64,000 bases of DNA from positions 868,001-932,000 of the forward strand of contig OZ246975.1 in NCBI GenBank assembly GCA_965232485.1, written 5' to 3'. Under the pieces are notes generated by a model, which was not told where the DNA came from, did no database searches, and was given only the letters and a program-made list of their open reading frames with translations. Made by a program: the position numbers and the translations under genes. This DNA comes from VXPQ01 sp965232485. Its GTDB lineage: Bacteria; Bacteroidota; Rhodothermia; Rhodothermales; VXPQ01. Below are positions 44,118-53,325 of the stretch, in pieces. Position 1 is the stretch's first letter, and each line of letters opens with the position of its first letter.

Positions 44118-47100
44118 TCATTGCCGCAAAAAGGCCAGCAGGTCCGCCATTTCTTGCAGGTCGATGTCCTCTTCGAGACCCGGCGGCATGGGCGATGCGT
44201 CGAGCCGTCGCAAGGTTTCGATGGACGTCCGCAACGCGACTTCCTCCCGACCGTCTTCCGTAACCAGCGTGACGGAAGACGGCGTCTCCGCCCGCAGAAT
44301 ACCGGTGAGCGGCGCCTCTCCCAGGCGCTCCAGTCGCCACAATGCGTAGCCGTCCGCAATGCTCCGCTCCGGAACCAGAATCGCCTCGAGAAGCGCCCGG
44401 GGCGGCCAATGCCGCACCGTCCCCAGGTCCGGCCCGAAAAGAACGGCCTCTCCGCCAACCCCATGGCACCGGGCGCAGGCAGAAAAATACACGCCTTGCC
44501 CCCGCCCGGCGTCGCCCGACAGGTCAAGCGCGGCTTCGTAGGCCCGCATGACGTCGGGGCGGGCGGCGTCCGAAACCCGCAACAACTCCCGCGCGCGCTC
44601 CTTCACGGCGCCCTCCGTATCCCGCATCAGACGCACGCGACGGTTCCAGCCAAGCGCCGAACGGCTTATATCCCCCGCCTCCACGGCGTCAAGCAGCAAA
44701 TGCATGCGAAATTCGGAACGCAACAGGGCGTTCAGCGCTTCGTCGCGGGCGCCTGCGGAAAGACGGACATAGGCATTCAACAGGAACCGCCCCACATCGT
44801 CTCCGGGCGCCCTCCCCAGGGCGCGCGCCGCCGCCGCCTGCACCCCGGCCTCCGAAGCCGACTGGACTGCGAGGTCGCGCAACGCCGGAACGACTGCCCC
44901 GGGATCGCCCATTTCCACCAGAGCCAGCATGTCTATGCGACGCGCAGGCGGTTCCGCCCCGGAAGCGGCTATCTCCATGGCCCGGGCAGGATCGACGTCC
45001 ACGCCCCCGGCATGGCGAAGCAGCCCCAGCAATGCCCGCCGCATATCCGGATCCTCCTCTGCGTAAAAGGCTTCGAGCAGGCGCTCGGCGTCGAGCCGGA
45101 ACGTCTCCCCGCCCGCCCTGCGACCCAGCCCGTCCGCAAGCCCTTCAAGTGCTTCGGGGTGGCCGCCGGGCGCATCCAGTGCAAAACGGATGGTTTCCCG
45201 AATATCCGCAGGCGATCCGGAAACGCCCGCAAGCGCCGTCAGGCGGCGTACGTACGCTCGCCCTTCGACCCGGTCGCCGAACGCCCTCGTCGCACGTGAA
45301 ATTTCCTTGAAATCCGGAGCGGCGCGGGCGGTAAGCGCCGCCAGCTGCACCCATGGATCGGCCAAGTCCTGCGCCAGCAAACGATCCCGCGCGCCCGCCG
45401 CCCGATCCCCGACAAGGTCCCCCAGCGTCAGCAACAATTGAAAACGCACTTTCGGGTCCGGGTCGTCCGTCATCGCAAACAGGTCGTTTGCGAAAAACGC
45501 CGCGCCCTGTGCTTCGTCAAGGGTTTCCGCAAGTCGAATCGCCTGGGCGCGCACGCCGGGATGCGCATCCGACAATGCAGTACGCAACACCTCCGCCTCC
45601 AGCAACCCAATCCCGCGCAGCGTCCAGAGCGCATGCAAGCGGGCAAGCGGACGACGGTCTTCAAGGGCCATGCGCGTCAGGAGCGGCCCGGCCTCCGCCG
45701 CCTGCCTGTCCACCAGCAACCGCTGGGCGTGCATGCGCCGCCACCGGTTCCCGTGCCCCAGCAAGTCCGCCAGCGCGCCATTGGACAGGATGTCCATGTT
45801 CACGGCGTCCAGCCAGTCGGCGGCGGGCGCCCCCTGCGCGCTGACGCGGTAAATGCGTCCCCGGTCGCTGCCGTCGTACAACTGTCCGGACGCCATGGCC
45901 GCCTCGTCCATCCACTCGGGATGCTCCACGATCTTGCGATAATAATCCACCACATACAAGGCGCCGTCCGGCCCCACATACGTATTCACCGGACGAAACC
46001 AGCTATCCGTAGACGCCAGAAACTCTTTCCCTTCGTAGAGGCGGCGGGCCGCGAAGGTCGCCCCGGAATCCTCCACCACATCCGCGTGCACCAGATTATG
46101 CACCGACTCGGTAACGAACGTCACCTGATCGAACGGCTCGGGAAACGCGCCGCCTGCATAGTACGCGAGCCCGGCCGCCGACGTGAACGCGCCTCGGTCG
46201 GTGAGCAACTGGTGCTCCGGGTCGATCGTAACGGGAAAGACGTCCGCCGCATTTCCGTGGTCGGACGTATACGCCACGGCCTCGCGCGCCGGAAGCCCGG
46301 GATTTCTGCGCAAATACCTTGCGGCAAGGACTTCATGGTACTGATGCCTTGCGTTGCTGACCAGAAAATGCCTTCCCCAGGGATCGAACGCATGGCCGAA
46401 CTGCGACGCCCCGGACAGTTCCTCCAACGCCCCCGTATCCGGGCGAAACCGCACGTTGCGTCCGTTGGCGTTGCGGGCAAGCACGGGACCTTCCGGGCGA
46501 CCGGGAAAATGCACGGCGCCGCCGAAATCTCCAAACCGGTCGGCGTGCGCTTCGGTGTATATCGGCCCGTTATTGGCCAGATAAATCCCGTTGTCGAGGC
46601 CGTACAGCGGGTTGTTGAAATTGTGCTGCGGATTCGACAGGGCAAAACCCGTCAGCGCGACCTCCCGGATATCCGCTACGCCATCGCCGTCGCTGTCTTC
46701 AAAGTAGAGCACGTCGGGAGCGTCTGTAACCAGGACGCCTGCCTTCCAGCGCATAATGCCGGTCGGCAAGGTAAGGCCCTCGGCGAACGCGACGCGCGTA
46801 TCGGGATACGCGTCCCCATCCGTATCCATGAGCCGAACCACGCGCCCCGTCCCGCCCACGTCAAGCGGATAGCCGGGCATTTCCACGACATAGAGACGCC
46901 CCGCCTCGTCCACCGTCATATCCACCGGATCGAAGACGAGCGGCTCTGCGGCGAAGGTTTCGACGCGAAAACCCTCGGCTATTTCGAGCGTGGCGAGGGC
47001 CTCGGCGGGTTCGTACGGAGGGCTTTCCCGGAAGTCGTCCGGCTCGCTGCTCCATGTATGCGCAAGCATCGCAAGCGCCGCCAAAGGCGCTGCGATGCAG

Positions 47101-47141
47101 GCGAGCCGGAACAATGCCCGCCTCCGAACGGCGGCAACCAT
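44118..47141 (-). CDS. PVC-type heme-binding dehydrogenase with HEAT-like region
   Basis: 1007 residues. An N-terminal membrane anchor/signal (about 8-30) leads to a beta-propeller dehydrogenase domain (EGFRVETFAAEPLVFDPVDMTVDEAGRLYVVEM in parts, DTDGDAYPDTRVAFAEGL, YVGPDGALYVVDYYRK). A HEAT-repeat-like helical region (about 470-850) follows, then a cytochrome c motif CARCH at about 889-893. The same architecture is common in planctomycete, verrucomicrobial and Bacteroidota sugar-degradation loci. It is directly downstream of a Gfo/Idh gene (stop and start adjacent). Probable periplasmic sugar or alcohol oxidation; substrate unknown. Confidence 0.87.
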   Translation of the reverse strand: MVAAVRRRALFRLACIAAPLAALAMLAHTWSSEPDDFRESPPYEPAEALATLEIAEGFRVETFAAEPLVFDPVDMTVDEAGRLYVVEMPGYPLDVGGTGRVVRLMDTDGDAYPDTRVAFAEGLTLPTGIMRWKAGVLVTDAPDVLYFEDSDGDGVADIREVALTGFALSNPQHNFNNPLYGLDNGIYLANNGPIYTEAHADRFGDFGGAVHFPGRPEGPVLARNANGRNVRFRPDTGALEELSGASQFGHAFDPWGRHFLVSNARHQYHEVLAARYLRRNPGLPAREAVAYTSDHGNAADVFPVTIDPEHQLLTDRGAFTSAAGLAYYAGGAFPEPFDQVTFVTESVHNLVHADVVEDSGATFAARRLYEGKEFLASTDSWFRPVNTYVGPDGALYVVDYYRKIVEHPEWMDEAAMASGQLYDGSDRGRIYRVSAQGAPAADWLDAVNMDILSNGALADLLGHGNRWRRMHAQRLLVDRQAAEAGPLLTRMALEDRRPLARLHALWTLRGIGLLEAEVLRTALSDAHPGVRAQAIRLAETLDEAQGAAFFANDLFAMTDDPDPKVRFQLLLTLGDLVGDRAAGARDRLLAQDLADPWVQLAALTARAAPDFKEISRATRAFGDRVEGRAYVRRLTALAGVSGSPADIRETIRFALDAPGGHPEALEGLADGLGRRAGGETFRLDAERLLEAFYAEEDPDMRRALLGLLRHAGGVDVDPARAMEIAASGAEPPARRIDMLALVEMGDPGAVVPALRDLAVQSASEAGVQAAAARALGRAPGDDVGRFLLNAYVRLSAGARDEALNALLRSEFRMHLLLDAVEAGDISRSALGWNRRVRLMRDTEGAVKERARELLRVSDAARPDVMRAYEAALDLSGDAGRGQGVYFSACARCHGVGGEAVLFGPDLGTVRHWPPRALLEAILVPERSIADGYALWRLERLGEAPLTGILRAETPSSVTLVTEDGREEVALRTSIETLRRLDASPMPPGLEEDIDLQEMADLLAFLRQ

Positions 47142-48473
47142 CTAAATCTCCCAGCCCTCGCGATACGGGCGATGCAAGTACTGCTCGGCTTCCGGAGCAT
47201 TCGGAATGGTCATCGTTTCCGCGTCGTACCGGATCAGCGCATTGGCCTGCAGGGCTACGACGCCCAGCAACATAACCTCGGTGAGCGGTACGGCGTAGGA
47301 AAACGGACAGGTGGGTTCCGCAAGGCCCTTGCATGCATTGACCCAATTCATTTCGTGGCTTTCCGCAATCCGGGGAAGCGTCTGCGGGATATCCGCATAT
47401 TCTTCCATCAGGGTCTCCGGATAGAGACGCGGATTATGCCCGTACGTATCGTACGACAGCACGCCCCGGTCTCCGACCAGCAATGCGCCGCCGCCCGGAA
47501 TGAGCCTTACGTCGTCGGGCAACGCCGCGGGGCGCGGAGCGATCAGCCCCCCGTCGTACCACATCATCCGGAAGGGCTGTCCGTCGCTGGTAAATTCGTA
47601 TTGCGTCATCTGGGTTTGCGGCCATGCGGCATGGTCCGTACGATCGAACGGGCTGGAACTGGTCCAGACCGACTCGGGATACGCAAGGTCCAGGGCCCAG
47701 TAGGCATGGTCGATGAGATGCGCGCCCATATCGCCCAGCGCGCTCGTGCCCCAATCGACCCAGCCGCGCCATGTGAACGGCGCGTACGAATCGTGGTAGG
47801 GCACTTCGGGAGCGGGTCCCAGCCATACGTCCCAATCCATATGCGCCGGCGGCGGCATGCTTTCCTTTGGAACGGGTATGCCTTGCGGCCAGATTGGACG
47901 ATTGGTCCAGATGTGCGCCTCCCGGACCGTCCCGATCACGCCGGCGCGCACCCATTCGAGCAGGCGCCGTCCGTCGTCGTGGGAATGCCCCTGATTCCCC
48001 ATCTGCGTAACCACGCCGGTTTGCTCGGCCAATTCCAGCAAGCGCCGCGCCTCCCGGATCGTCCGGGTAAGCGGCTTCTGCACATACACATGTTTGCCGA
48101 GCTGCATGGCCATGCTCGCCGCCGTCGCATGCGTATGGTCCGGCGTGGCCACGATCACCGCATCGATGTCGTCGGCGCGCTCGTCGAACATGCGCCGAAA
48201 ATCCTTGTATTTGGCCGCATTCGAAAACTTCTCGAAAGAGCCCGAAGCCCGATCCCAGTCGGGATCCGCCAGCGCCACGATATTCTCCGACGCTACATTC
48301 CCCAGGTTCTGGTTGGCGATGCCGCCCGCGCCTATGCCGGCGATATTCAACAGGTCGCTGGGCGCGCGATAGCCGACGCCGCCCAGCACGTGCCTGGGCA
48401 CAATCGTTACGCTTGCCGCCGCGAGCGAGGCGTTGCGCAGAAAGGCGCGACGAGAAAACTTGTCCATGTTCAT
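47142..48473 (-). CDS. Tat-exported Gfo/Idh/MocA family oxidoreductase
   Basis: 443 residues with a Tat signal (SRRAFLRNASLAAASVTIVP). The NAD(P)-binding fold gives IAGIGAGGIANQNL, then DIDAVIVATPDHTHATAA and HVYVQKPLTRTIREA (the EKP motif as QKP). The C-terminal domain has the Bacteroidota-type insertion MGNQGHSHDDG and GDMGAHLIDHAYWAL. It oxidises or reduces a sugar-like substrate outside the cytosol with bound cofactor. It is the first gene of a pair with the PVC-type dehydrogenase, a known association. Confidence 0.9.
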   Translation of the reverse strand: MNMDKFSRRAFLRNASLAAASVTIVPRHVLGGVGYRAPSDLLNIAGIGAGGIANQNLGNVASENIVALADPDWDRASGSFEKFSNAAKYKDFRRMFDERADDIDAVIVATPDHTHATAASMAMQLGKHVYVQKPLTRTIREARRLLELAEQTGVVTQMGNQGHSHDDGRRLLEWVRAGVIGTVREAHIWTNRPIWPQGIPVPKESMPPPAHMDWDVWLGPAPEVPYHDSYAPFTWRGWVDWGTSALGDMGAHLIDHAYWALDLAYPESVWTSSSPFDRTDHAAWPQTQMTQYEFTSDGQPFRMMWYDGGLIAPRPAALPDDVRLIPGGGALLVGDRGVLSYDTYGHNPRLYPETLMEEYADIPQTLPRIAESHEMNWVNACKGLAEPTCPFSYAVPLTEVMLLGVVALQANALIRYDAETMTIPNAPEAEQYLHRPYREGWEI

Positions 48474-48730
48474 GATATTTCTGCGAAATGCGTTCTCAGG
48501 GACCTCGATCCGGGCAAAACGCCCGGCGCGCCGGACCTCCAGGGCAACGAATCAGCGCAGGGCGCGCCCTGCTTCGCCTGGCCGCCCCTGGTCTCCAATC
48601 CGGCATGGTAAACGTAAGAAATCAAACGCTCCGATGCATGATTTTGCAGATTTCTTGCGAATAAAGGGAGAAGACCAGACCAGCGACTCCTGAAATAACC
48701 GCGACAAGCGCAGGAAACGCAAAAAATGTC
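48474..48730. other. intergenic region upstream of the cys promoter
   Basis: The 257 bp from the Gfo/Idh start (minus) to the cys promoter. Must contain the minus-strand promoter, which I cannot identify with confidence. No repeat copy or RNA gene is seen. Confidence 0.5.
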
Positions 48731-48759
48731 TTGTTTTACAGATCGCTGTATCGTAATAT
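48731..48759 (+). promoter_or_regulatory. sigma70-like promoter of the cys operon
   Basis: TTGTTT (48731-48736), 17-base spacer, TAATAT (48754-48759). Transcription would start near 48766, leaving a leader of about 380 nt before the cysI ATG at 49146. Confidence 0.5.
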
Positions 48760-48840
48760 GGCCCCGGCTGCCTGAAACGGGTACGCTATACCCATTGCGG
48801 CTTGCCCGCAACCGTGCATTCCCTTACGCTTTACGCCGCC

Positions 48841-49005
48841 ATGGCGCGCAAAACCCGCGAACCGCGGACAGTAACCATGATGATTCGCTCCATGCGCCGG
48901 CCCGGTCCCTCCTCATTCCCTTCAGGCGGAAGTTGTATGTGTATGTGCACTGCAAACCGCCCAACGCTACCTTCAGGCAAGGTCACGAACGCAAGGACGC
49001 CGTAA
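48841..49005 (+). CDS. putative cysteine/methionine-rich leader peptide of the cys operon
   Basis: A 54-codon frame from ATG 48841, or 42 from ATG 48877 (the next codon is also ATG). It includes consecutive codons reading Ser-Cys-Met-Cys-Met-Cys (Cys at 48934, 48940 and 48946; Met at 48937 and 48943). The stop at 49003-49005 lies 33 bp before the hairpin of an intrinsic terminator. No strong ribosome-binding site is visible. A run of five sulfur amino acids ahead of a terminator and a sulfite reductase operon suggests ribosome-mediated attenuation; see findings. Whether it is translated is unknown. Confidence 0.4.
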   Translation: MARKTREPRTVTMMIRSMRRPGPSSFPSGGSCMCMCTANRPTLPSGKVTNARTP

Positions 49006-49037
49006 CGCCCGGCTGTCAATCCACAAGCGAAACACGG

Positions 49038-49071
49038 ACCCGTTCATCTCCTGCAGGTGAGCGGGTTTTTT
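49038..49071 (+). terminator. intrinsic terminator in the cys leader (candidate attenuator)
   Basis: Left arm ACCCGTTCATC (49038-49048), seven-base loop, right arm GGTGAGCGGGT (49056-49066): 11 pairs including two G-T wobbles. T49066-T49071 forms the T-run, whose first base also closes the stem. It stands inside the transcript leader, 75 bp before cysI and with no upstream plus-strand gene to terminate, so it most likely controls read-through into the cys operon. Confidence 0.7.
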
Positions 49072-49145
49072 AGTTATTGCTCGCTTCGTCCGGCGTCTAC
49101 CAGGCGCACCCCAATCTCTCATCTCCTTATCCATTTGCCGCCAAG

Positions 49146-50999
49146 ATGTCTTTCCAACCAATCAGCACGGACCAGAAAACACTGCCTCCTTCGGGGGCAG
49201 AACGCTCCACTACGCCCGATCGGAAACGAGGACAGACGTCTCCACCGCCCGGCGCAAAGCAGAAACGCCTCCCCGGAGGCAACGGGGCGCAGACAGCCGG
49301 GCTGTCGGGAGTAGAGCGAATAAAAATGGCCGGCGGGCATCTGCGCGGAACGCTCCGCAGCGATCTCGAAGATGTCGCAGACCACTTCAACGAAGCCGGA
49401 AAACAAATCCTGAAATTTCACGGGATTTACCAACAGCGCGACCGCGAAAACCGCAAGGCGGGCGAAAAACGCTACAGTTTCATGGTGCGTTCGCGGATTC
49501 CCGGAGGACGCCTGACGGCGTCGCAATATCTTGCGCACGATGCATTGGCAGATCAGTACGGCAATGGAACGCTTCGCATCACGACCCGCCAGGGACTTCA
49601 AATACACGGCGTGATCAAGACGGAACTCAGGGAAACGCTGCGTTCCATCCATGAAATTCTCCTGACAACCCTCGCCGCATGCGGCGATGTGGTGCGCAAT
49701 ACCATGTTGTCGCCGGTTCCCGCCACCCATCCCGTCCATGACGCCATTGAGGCGTCCATAAATTGTCTGGCCGAGGCCCTGCTGCCCCAAACGCACGCCT
49801 ATCACGAAGTGTGGCTCGACGGCGCCAAGGCGTACGATGGCCTTGCCGAAACCGCCGACGCGCTTCCCGAAAACGAAGAACCACTCTACGGCTTGGCCTA
49901 CCTCCCGCGAAAATTCAAAATAGGCGCCGCGTATCCAGGAGATAACAGCGTCGATGTCTATACGCAGGACATTGGCCTCATTGCCATCGCCGATAAGGAA
50001 ACGTTTCCCGGATGCAACATACTGGTCGGAGGCGGGCTCGGAATGACGCACAAGAAACCGCAAACGTACCCTCGCCTGGGCAGTCTGATCGGCTTCGTAC
50101 CCGCGGAACGCTTGATTGAAGTCGTGCGCGCTATCGTTACCGTCCAGCGGGATTATGGGGACCGTTCCAACCGGCGCCATGCCCGCATGAAATACCTGAT
50201 CGACGATTGGGGAATAGACCGGTTTGTCCAGAAACTGGAAGAGCGGCTCCAGTATGCGCTTGATCCTCCGCGGAAGGCCGAACCGTTGCAAAACAACCTG
50301 TACCTTGGCTGGCGCAAACAACTGGACGGACGCTGGTTCTATGGAATATCCGTAGAAAACGGACGCATCCGCGACGCGAACGGCCGGCGTCTCAAATCGG
50401 CGCTTCGGGCGATCATCGAACAATTCCAACCCGGCGTGCGACTCACGCCCAACCATGATTTGCTGCTTGCCGACCTGGACGAAACCGTGCGGTCGGAGGT
50501 AGAAGCCCTGCTCGATGCGCACGGAGTCCCAAGGCCGGATGCACTGTCGCAGGCCCGCAAACACGCTATGGCCTGTCCGGCGCTTCCTACCTGCGGGCTT
50601 GCGCTGACCGAAGCGGAACGGGTCATACCCACCGTAATCGACCGCATGGAAGCGGAATTAGCCAGCCTGGGACTGGAGCAAGAAATCTTGTCGATCCGCA
50701 TGACCGGATGCCCCAACGGATGCGCCCGCCCTTACGTAGCCGATATCGGCCTGGTCGGACGCTCGGGCGATAAGTATGCATTATTTCTCGGAGGGCATCC
50801 TGACGGCGTACGCCTGAACAAATTGTTCCGGGACCTCGTTCCTCTCGACGACATCGTCCCTGTGCTCCGCCCGATCCTGCACGCCTTTCGGGAAGAACGT
50901 CGGGACGGAGAGGGATTTGGTGATTATTGCGCCCGAATCGGGAACGAAAACCTCAACCAGATCACCGAAAAACACCGGAATCATGCACAACCAGCCTGA
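49146..50999 (+). CDS. cysI: assimilatory sulfite reductase hemoprotein
   Basis: 617 residues from ATG 49146. The body follows the sulfite reductase pattern: ILKFHGIYQQRDRENRKAG, GTLRITTRQGLQIHGVIKTEL, LAACGDVVRNTM, HEVWLDG, then the [4Fe-4S]-siroheme ligands Cys477, Cys483, Cys522 and Cys526 (CxxxxxC and MTGCPNGC). It reduces sulfite to sulfide. The first ~60 residues are a Pro/Gly/Lys-rich extension of unclear use, so a later start cannot be excluded. No flavoprotein CysJ is present, so electrons may come from ferredoxin. First gene of the cysI-cobA-cysH-met8 operon. Confidence 0.93.
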   Translation: MSFQPISTDQKTLPPSGAERSTTPDRKRGQTSPPPGAKQKRLPGGNGAQTAGLSGVERIKMAGGHLRGTLRSDLEDVADHFNEAGKQILKFHGIYQQRDRENRKAGEKRYSFMVRSRIPGGRLTASQYLAHDALADQYGNGTLRITTRQGLQIHGVIKTELRETLRSIHEILLTTLAACGDVVRNTMLSPVPATHPVHDAIEASINCLAEALLPQTHAYHEVWLDGAKAYDGLAETADALPENEEPLYGLAYLPRKFKIGAAYPGDNSVDVYTQDIGLIAIADKETFPGCNILVGGGLGMTHKKPQTYPRLGSLIGFVPAERLIEVVRAIVTVQRDYGDRSNRRHARMKYLIDDWGIDRFVQKLEERLQYALDPPRKAEPLQNNLYLGWRKQLDGRWFYGISVENGRIRDANGRRLKSALRAIIEQFQPGVRLTPNHDLLLADLDETVRSEVEALLDAHGVPRPDALSQARKHAMACPALPTCGLALTEAERVIPTVIDRMEAELASLGLEQEILSIRMTGCPNGCARPYVADIGLVGRSGDKYALFLGGHPDGVRLNKLFRDLVPLDDIVPVLRPILHAFREERRDGEGFGDYCARIGNENLNQITEKHRNHAQPA

Positions 51000-51810
51000 A
51001 CCGGGAAATGTCTACCTTGTGGGCGCTGGTCCCGGGGATCCCGACTTGATCACCACCGGAGGCCTTCGGCTGCTTCGACGCGCGGACGTGGTGGTGTTTG
51101 ATCGCCTGGTTCACGCCGATCTGCTGCATTGCATCCGCCTGGAAGCCGAACGCATCTATGCCGGGAAAGCCCCCGGGAAGCATTCGTTTTCACAGGACGC
51201 CATCAATGACATTCTTGTCAACCGCGCCCGGCAGGGCCTAAGCGTAGTGCGCCTGAAAGGAGGCGACCCTTTCGTGTTCGGACGCGGCGGCGAAGAATGT
51301 CTTGCGCTCGCCGAGGCGGCCATTCCGTTCCACATCGTCCCCGGCGTTTCCAGCGCCATTTCGGCGCCAGCCTTCGCGGGCATCCCGGTGACTTGCCGCA
51401 ACATTTCCACGGGGTTTACGGTCGTAACGGGGCATTCATGCCTGGGAGGCGATACCCCGGACTGGGATGCGCTTGCGCGGGTAGGAACGCTCGTCATTTT
51501 GATGGGACTCCGGAATTTACCCCGCATCGGGGATCGATTGATGGCTGCAGGCCTTGATCCCGACACCCCCGCCGCCGTGATCGAATCCGCCGCCACCGAA
51601 AATCAGAACGTGGTGGCGGGCACGCTCGAAACGATCGGGCTGCTCAGCCTCGGATGCTCGCCGCCTGCAACGATCGTGATCGGCGACGTTGTATCGCTTT
51701 ATTATCGAATGCCATGGTTTCATAAAGGACTCGTATCTTTGGGCGACGTACATGGAGCCTGCATTCCGTTTGCTCATCAGCGACCCGTAGATCGTAATTT
51801 CGCATTATGA
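50983..51810 (+). CDS. cobA: uroporphyrinogen-III C-methyltransferase
   Basis: 275 residues from ATG 50983, overlapping cysI by 17 bp. SUMT signatures: VYLVGAGPGDPDLITTGGLRLL, DVVVFDRLV, VRLKGGDPFVFGRGGEE, VVPGVSSA (as IVPGVSSAISAPAFAGIPVT) and LVILMGLRNL. It makes precorrin-2 from uroporphyrinogen III with SAM, the first step to siroheme, the cofactor of CysI. Residues beyond the SUMT core (about 250-275) are not typical of the family. Confidence 0.93.
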   Translation: MHNQPEPGNVYLVGAGPGDPDLITTGGLRLLRRADVVVFDRLVHADLLHCIRLEAERIYAGKAPGKHSFSQDAINDILVNRARQGLSVVRLKGGDPFVFGRGGEECLALAEAAIPFHIVPGVSSAISAPAFAGIPVTCRNISTGFTVVTGHSCLGGDTPDWDALARVGTLVILMGLRNLPRIGDRLMAAGLDPDTPAAVIESAATENQNVVAGTLETIGLLSLGCSPPATIVIGDVVSLYYRMPWFHKGLVSLGDVHGACIPFAHQRPVDRNFAL

Positions 51811-52529
51811 GTTTGACACAAATCGATATCCAGGTGGCCAATATACGGCTGAAAAACGCCTGGCCGGAAAGTGTGCTTGCATGGGCTTTCGAAACCTTTG
51901 GAGAGAAGGTCGCCATGGGAACCGGCTTTGGCCTGTCGGGCGTGGCCTTGATGCACATTCTGTCGCGCGTGCGTCCGAACGCTTGCGTGTTCTATCTCGA
52001 CACGGACCTGCTTTTTCCCGACGCCTACGATCTGAAAATCCGGTTGGAAAAACAACTTGGCATTAGGATCCTCCGCGTCCATTCGGAACTCTCCCTTCAG
52101 GACCAGGCGGCGCAGGAAGGCGAAAATCTTTGGCGCACCAATCCGGACCGGTGCTGCTTTCTGCGCAAGATGCAGCCGCTTCGGCAATTTCTGTCCTCGA
52201 AAAACGCCTGGATCACAGCGGTGCGGCGGGATCAATCTCCGACCCGCAAGAACATAGCCATCGTGGAATGGGAACCCGCCTACAACCTGGTCAAAATCAA
52301 CCCGCTGGCCACCTGGACGGAAGAGGACGTCCGGCGGTACATAGACGCGCACCAGCTTCCCTACAATCCCATGCATGACGTGGGCTACCCAAGCGTTGGC
52401 TGTATCCCGTGCACGAAACCCGTCAGGAACGGCCAGAACATTCGTTCGGGGCGCTGGCAGGAACACGTCAAAATGGAGTGCGGCATACACTCGTATGCGC
52501 TTGACGAAAAACCGGACGACAATTCATGA
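51807..52529 (+). CDS. cysH: adenylyl-sulfate (APS/PAPS) reductase
   Basis: 240 residues; the ATG overlaps the cobA stop (ATGA). PAPS reductase-like fold with ATGTGFGLSG-type nucleotide loop (MGTGFGLSGVALMH), FYLDTDLLFP, and ITAVRRDQSPTRKN. It has the CC pair (NPDRCCFLRK) and a CxxC pair (GCIPC) that bind [4Fe-4S] in the APS-using subtype, and the C-terminal catalytic Cys in MECGIH. So it is likely a thioredoxin-dependent APS reductase producing sulfite for CysI. No sulfate adenylyltransferase is in the window. Confidence 0.93.
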   Translation: MSLTQIDIQVANIRLKNAWPESVLAWAFETFGEKVAMGTGFGLSGVALMHILSRVRPNACVFYLDTDLLFPDAYDLKIRLEKQLGIRILRVHSELSLQDQAAQEGENLWRTNPDRCCFLRKMQPLRQFLSSKNAWITAVRRDQSPTRKNIAIVEWEPAYNLVKINPLATWTEEDVRRYIDAHQLPYNPMHDVGYPSVGCIPCTKPVRNGQNIRSGRWQEHVKMECGIHSYALDEKPDDNS

Positions 52530-53242
52530 AACCCTACCCGATCTGGCTCAACAACCTGAAAGGCAAGCAATGCGTCGTGTTCGGGGGAGGGCACGAGGGA
52601 GAAGCCGAGCGCAAGGTGCAGGAGTTGCTGGCGTGCGATGCGGTCGTAAAGGTCGTCAGCCCCGCTTTTCCAGCCGCGCTCGCTGCGCATGATCGCGTCG
52701 AATGGATTCCGCGCACCTATCGCGCCGGAGACCTTGGCGGAGCTTTCCTCGCCATTGTCAGCGAAACCAATCCGGCGAAAACAAAACCGATATGGGAGGA
52801 AGCGCAGCAACAAAACGTCTTGATCAACGCCATGGACGACATTCCGCATTGCACGTTCGTGGCCGGATCGGTCGCACGGCGCGGAAAACTGGTCTTCTCC
52901 ATTTCCACCAGCGGCGCCGCCCCGGCGCTTTCCGTGCGATTACGTCAACGCCTGGAAGAAGAATTCGGAGCGCATTATGAGATTTTCCTCGATTGGATGG
53001 CCGCCATGCGCGAACCGATGTCTACCAGATATCCGGACTTCGCTACGCGCCGGCGCATCTGGTATGCCCTCGTCGACAGCGACGTATTAGACCTGCTCCG
53101 GGAAGAAAGGGTCGCAGACGCTGCGCAGCGCTTGACCGCACTCGCTGGTCGGGACGTGGTGGAAAAAGCCCGAATCGTTCAAGCGCAACCTCCTGTGTCC
53201 GCGCTTCGAACGACCGCTCGGCGCAAACGGGCGAAACAGTAA
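52526..53242 (+). CDS. precorrin-2 dehydrogenase / sirohydrochlorin ferrochelatase
   Basis: 238 residues, again with ATGA overlap with cysH. This is the Met8p/CysG N-terminal type: PIWLNNLKGKQCVVFGGGHEGEAERKV in parts, then VSPAF, LAIVSETNPAKT, INAMDD and a FVAGSVARRGKLVFSISTSGAAPALS block. It oxidises precorrin-2 and inserts iron to form siroheme. With cobA it completes siroheme synthesis inside the operon whose product needs it. The C-terminus is basic and longer than the minimal domain. Confidence 0.9.
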   Translation: MKPYPIWLNNLKGKQCVVFGGGHEGEAERKVQELLACDAVVKVVSPAFPAALAAHDRVEWIPRTYRAGDLGGAFLAIVSETNPAKTKPIWEEAQQQNVLINAMDDIPHCTFVAGSVARRGKLVFSISTSGAAPALSVRLRQRLEEEFGAHYEIFLDWMAAMREPMSTRYPDFATRRRIWYALVDSDVLDLLREERVADAAQRLTALAGRDVVEKARIVQAQPPVSALRTTARRKRAKQ

Positions 53243-53248
53243 GGATAC

Positions 53249-53325
53249 ATGAGATTCATCGGCCTCGGCGGCATGGGCCGGGGCATGGCGCGCAACCTCC
53301 TGACCCGCCCCGGCAACAGCCTCGC
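53249..53325 (+). pseudogene. 5' fragment of a 3-hydroxyisobutyrate dehydrogenase-like gene
   Basis: From ATG 53249 about 25 residues read MRFIGLGGMGRGMARNLLTR and on to PGNSLAYS, the Rossmann N-terminus of the 3-hydroxyisobutyrate/beta-hydroxyacid dehydrogenase family (GLGxMGxxMAxNL). The homology ends exactly where the convergent YceI gene ends (53326); further codons are antisense YceI. The remaining ~260 residues are gone, so this looks like a deletion scar. A ribosome-binding-like AAGGA precedes the ATG. Confidence 0.75.

Noticed and set aside
48760..49080. A known SAM or cobalamin riboswitch in the cys leader
   Set aside because: I could not find the conserved cores of these classes; a covariance-model search would be decisive.
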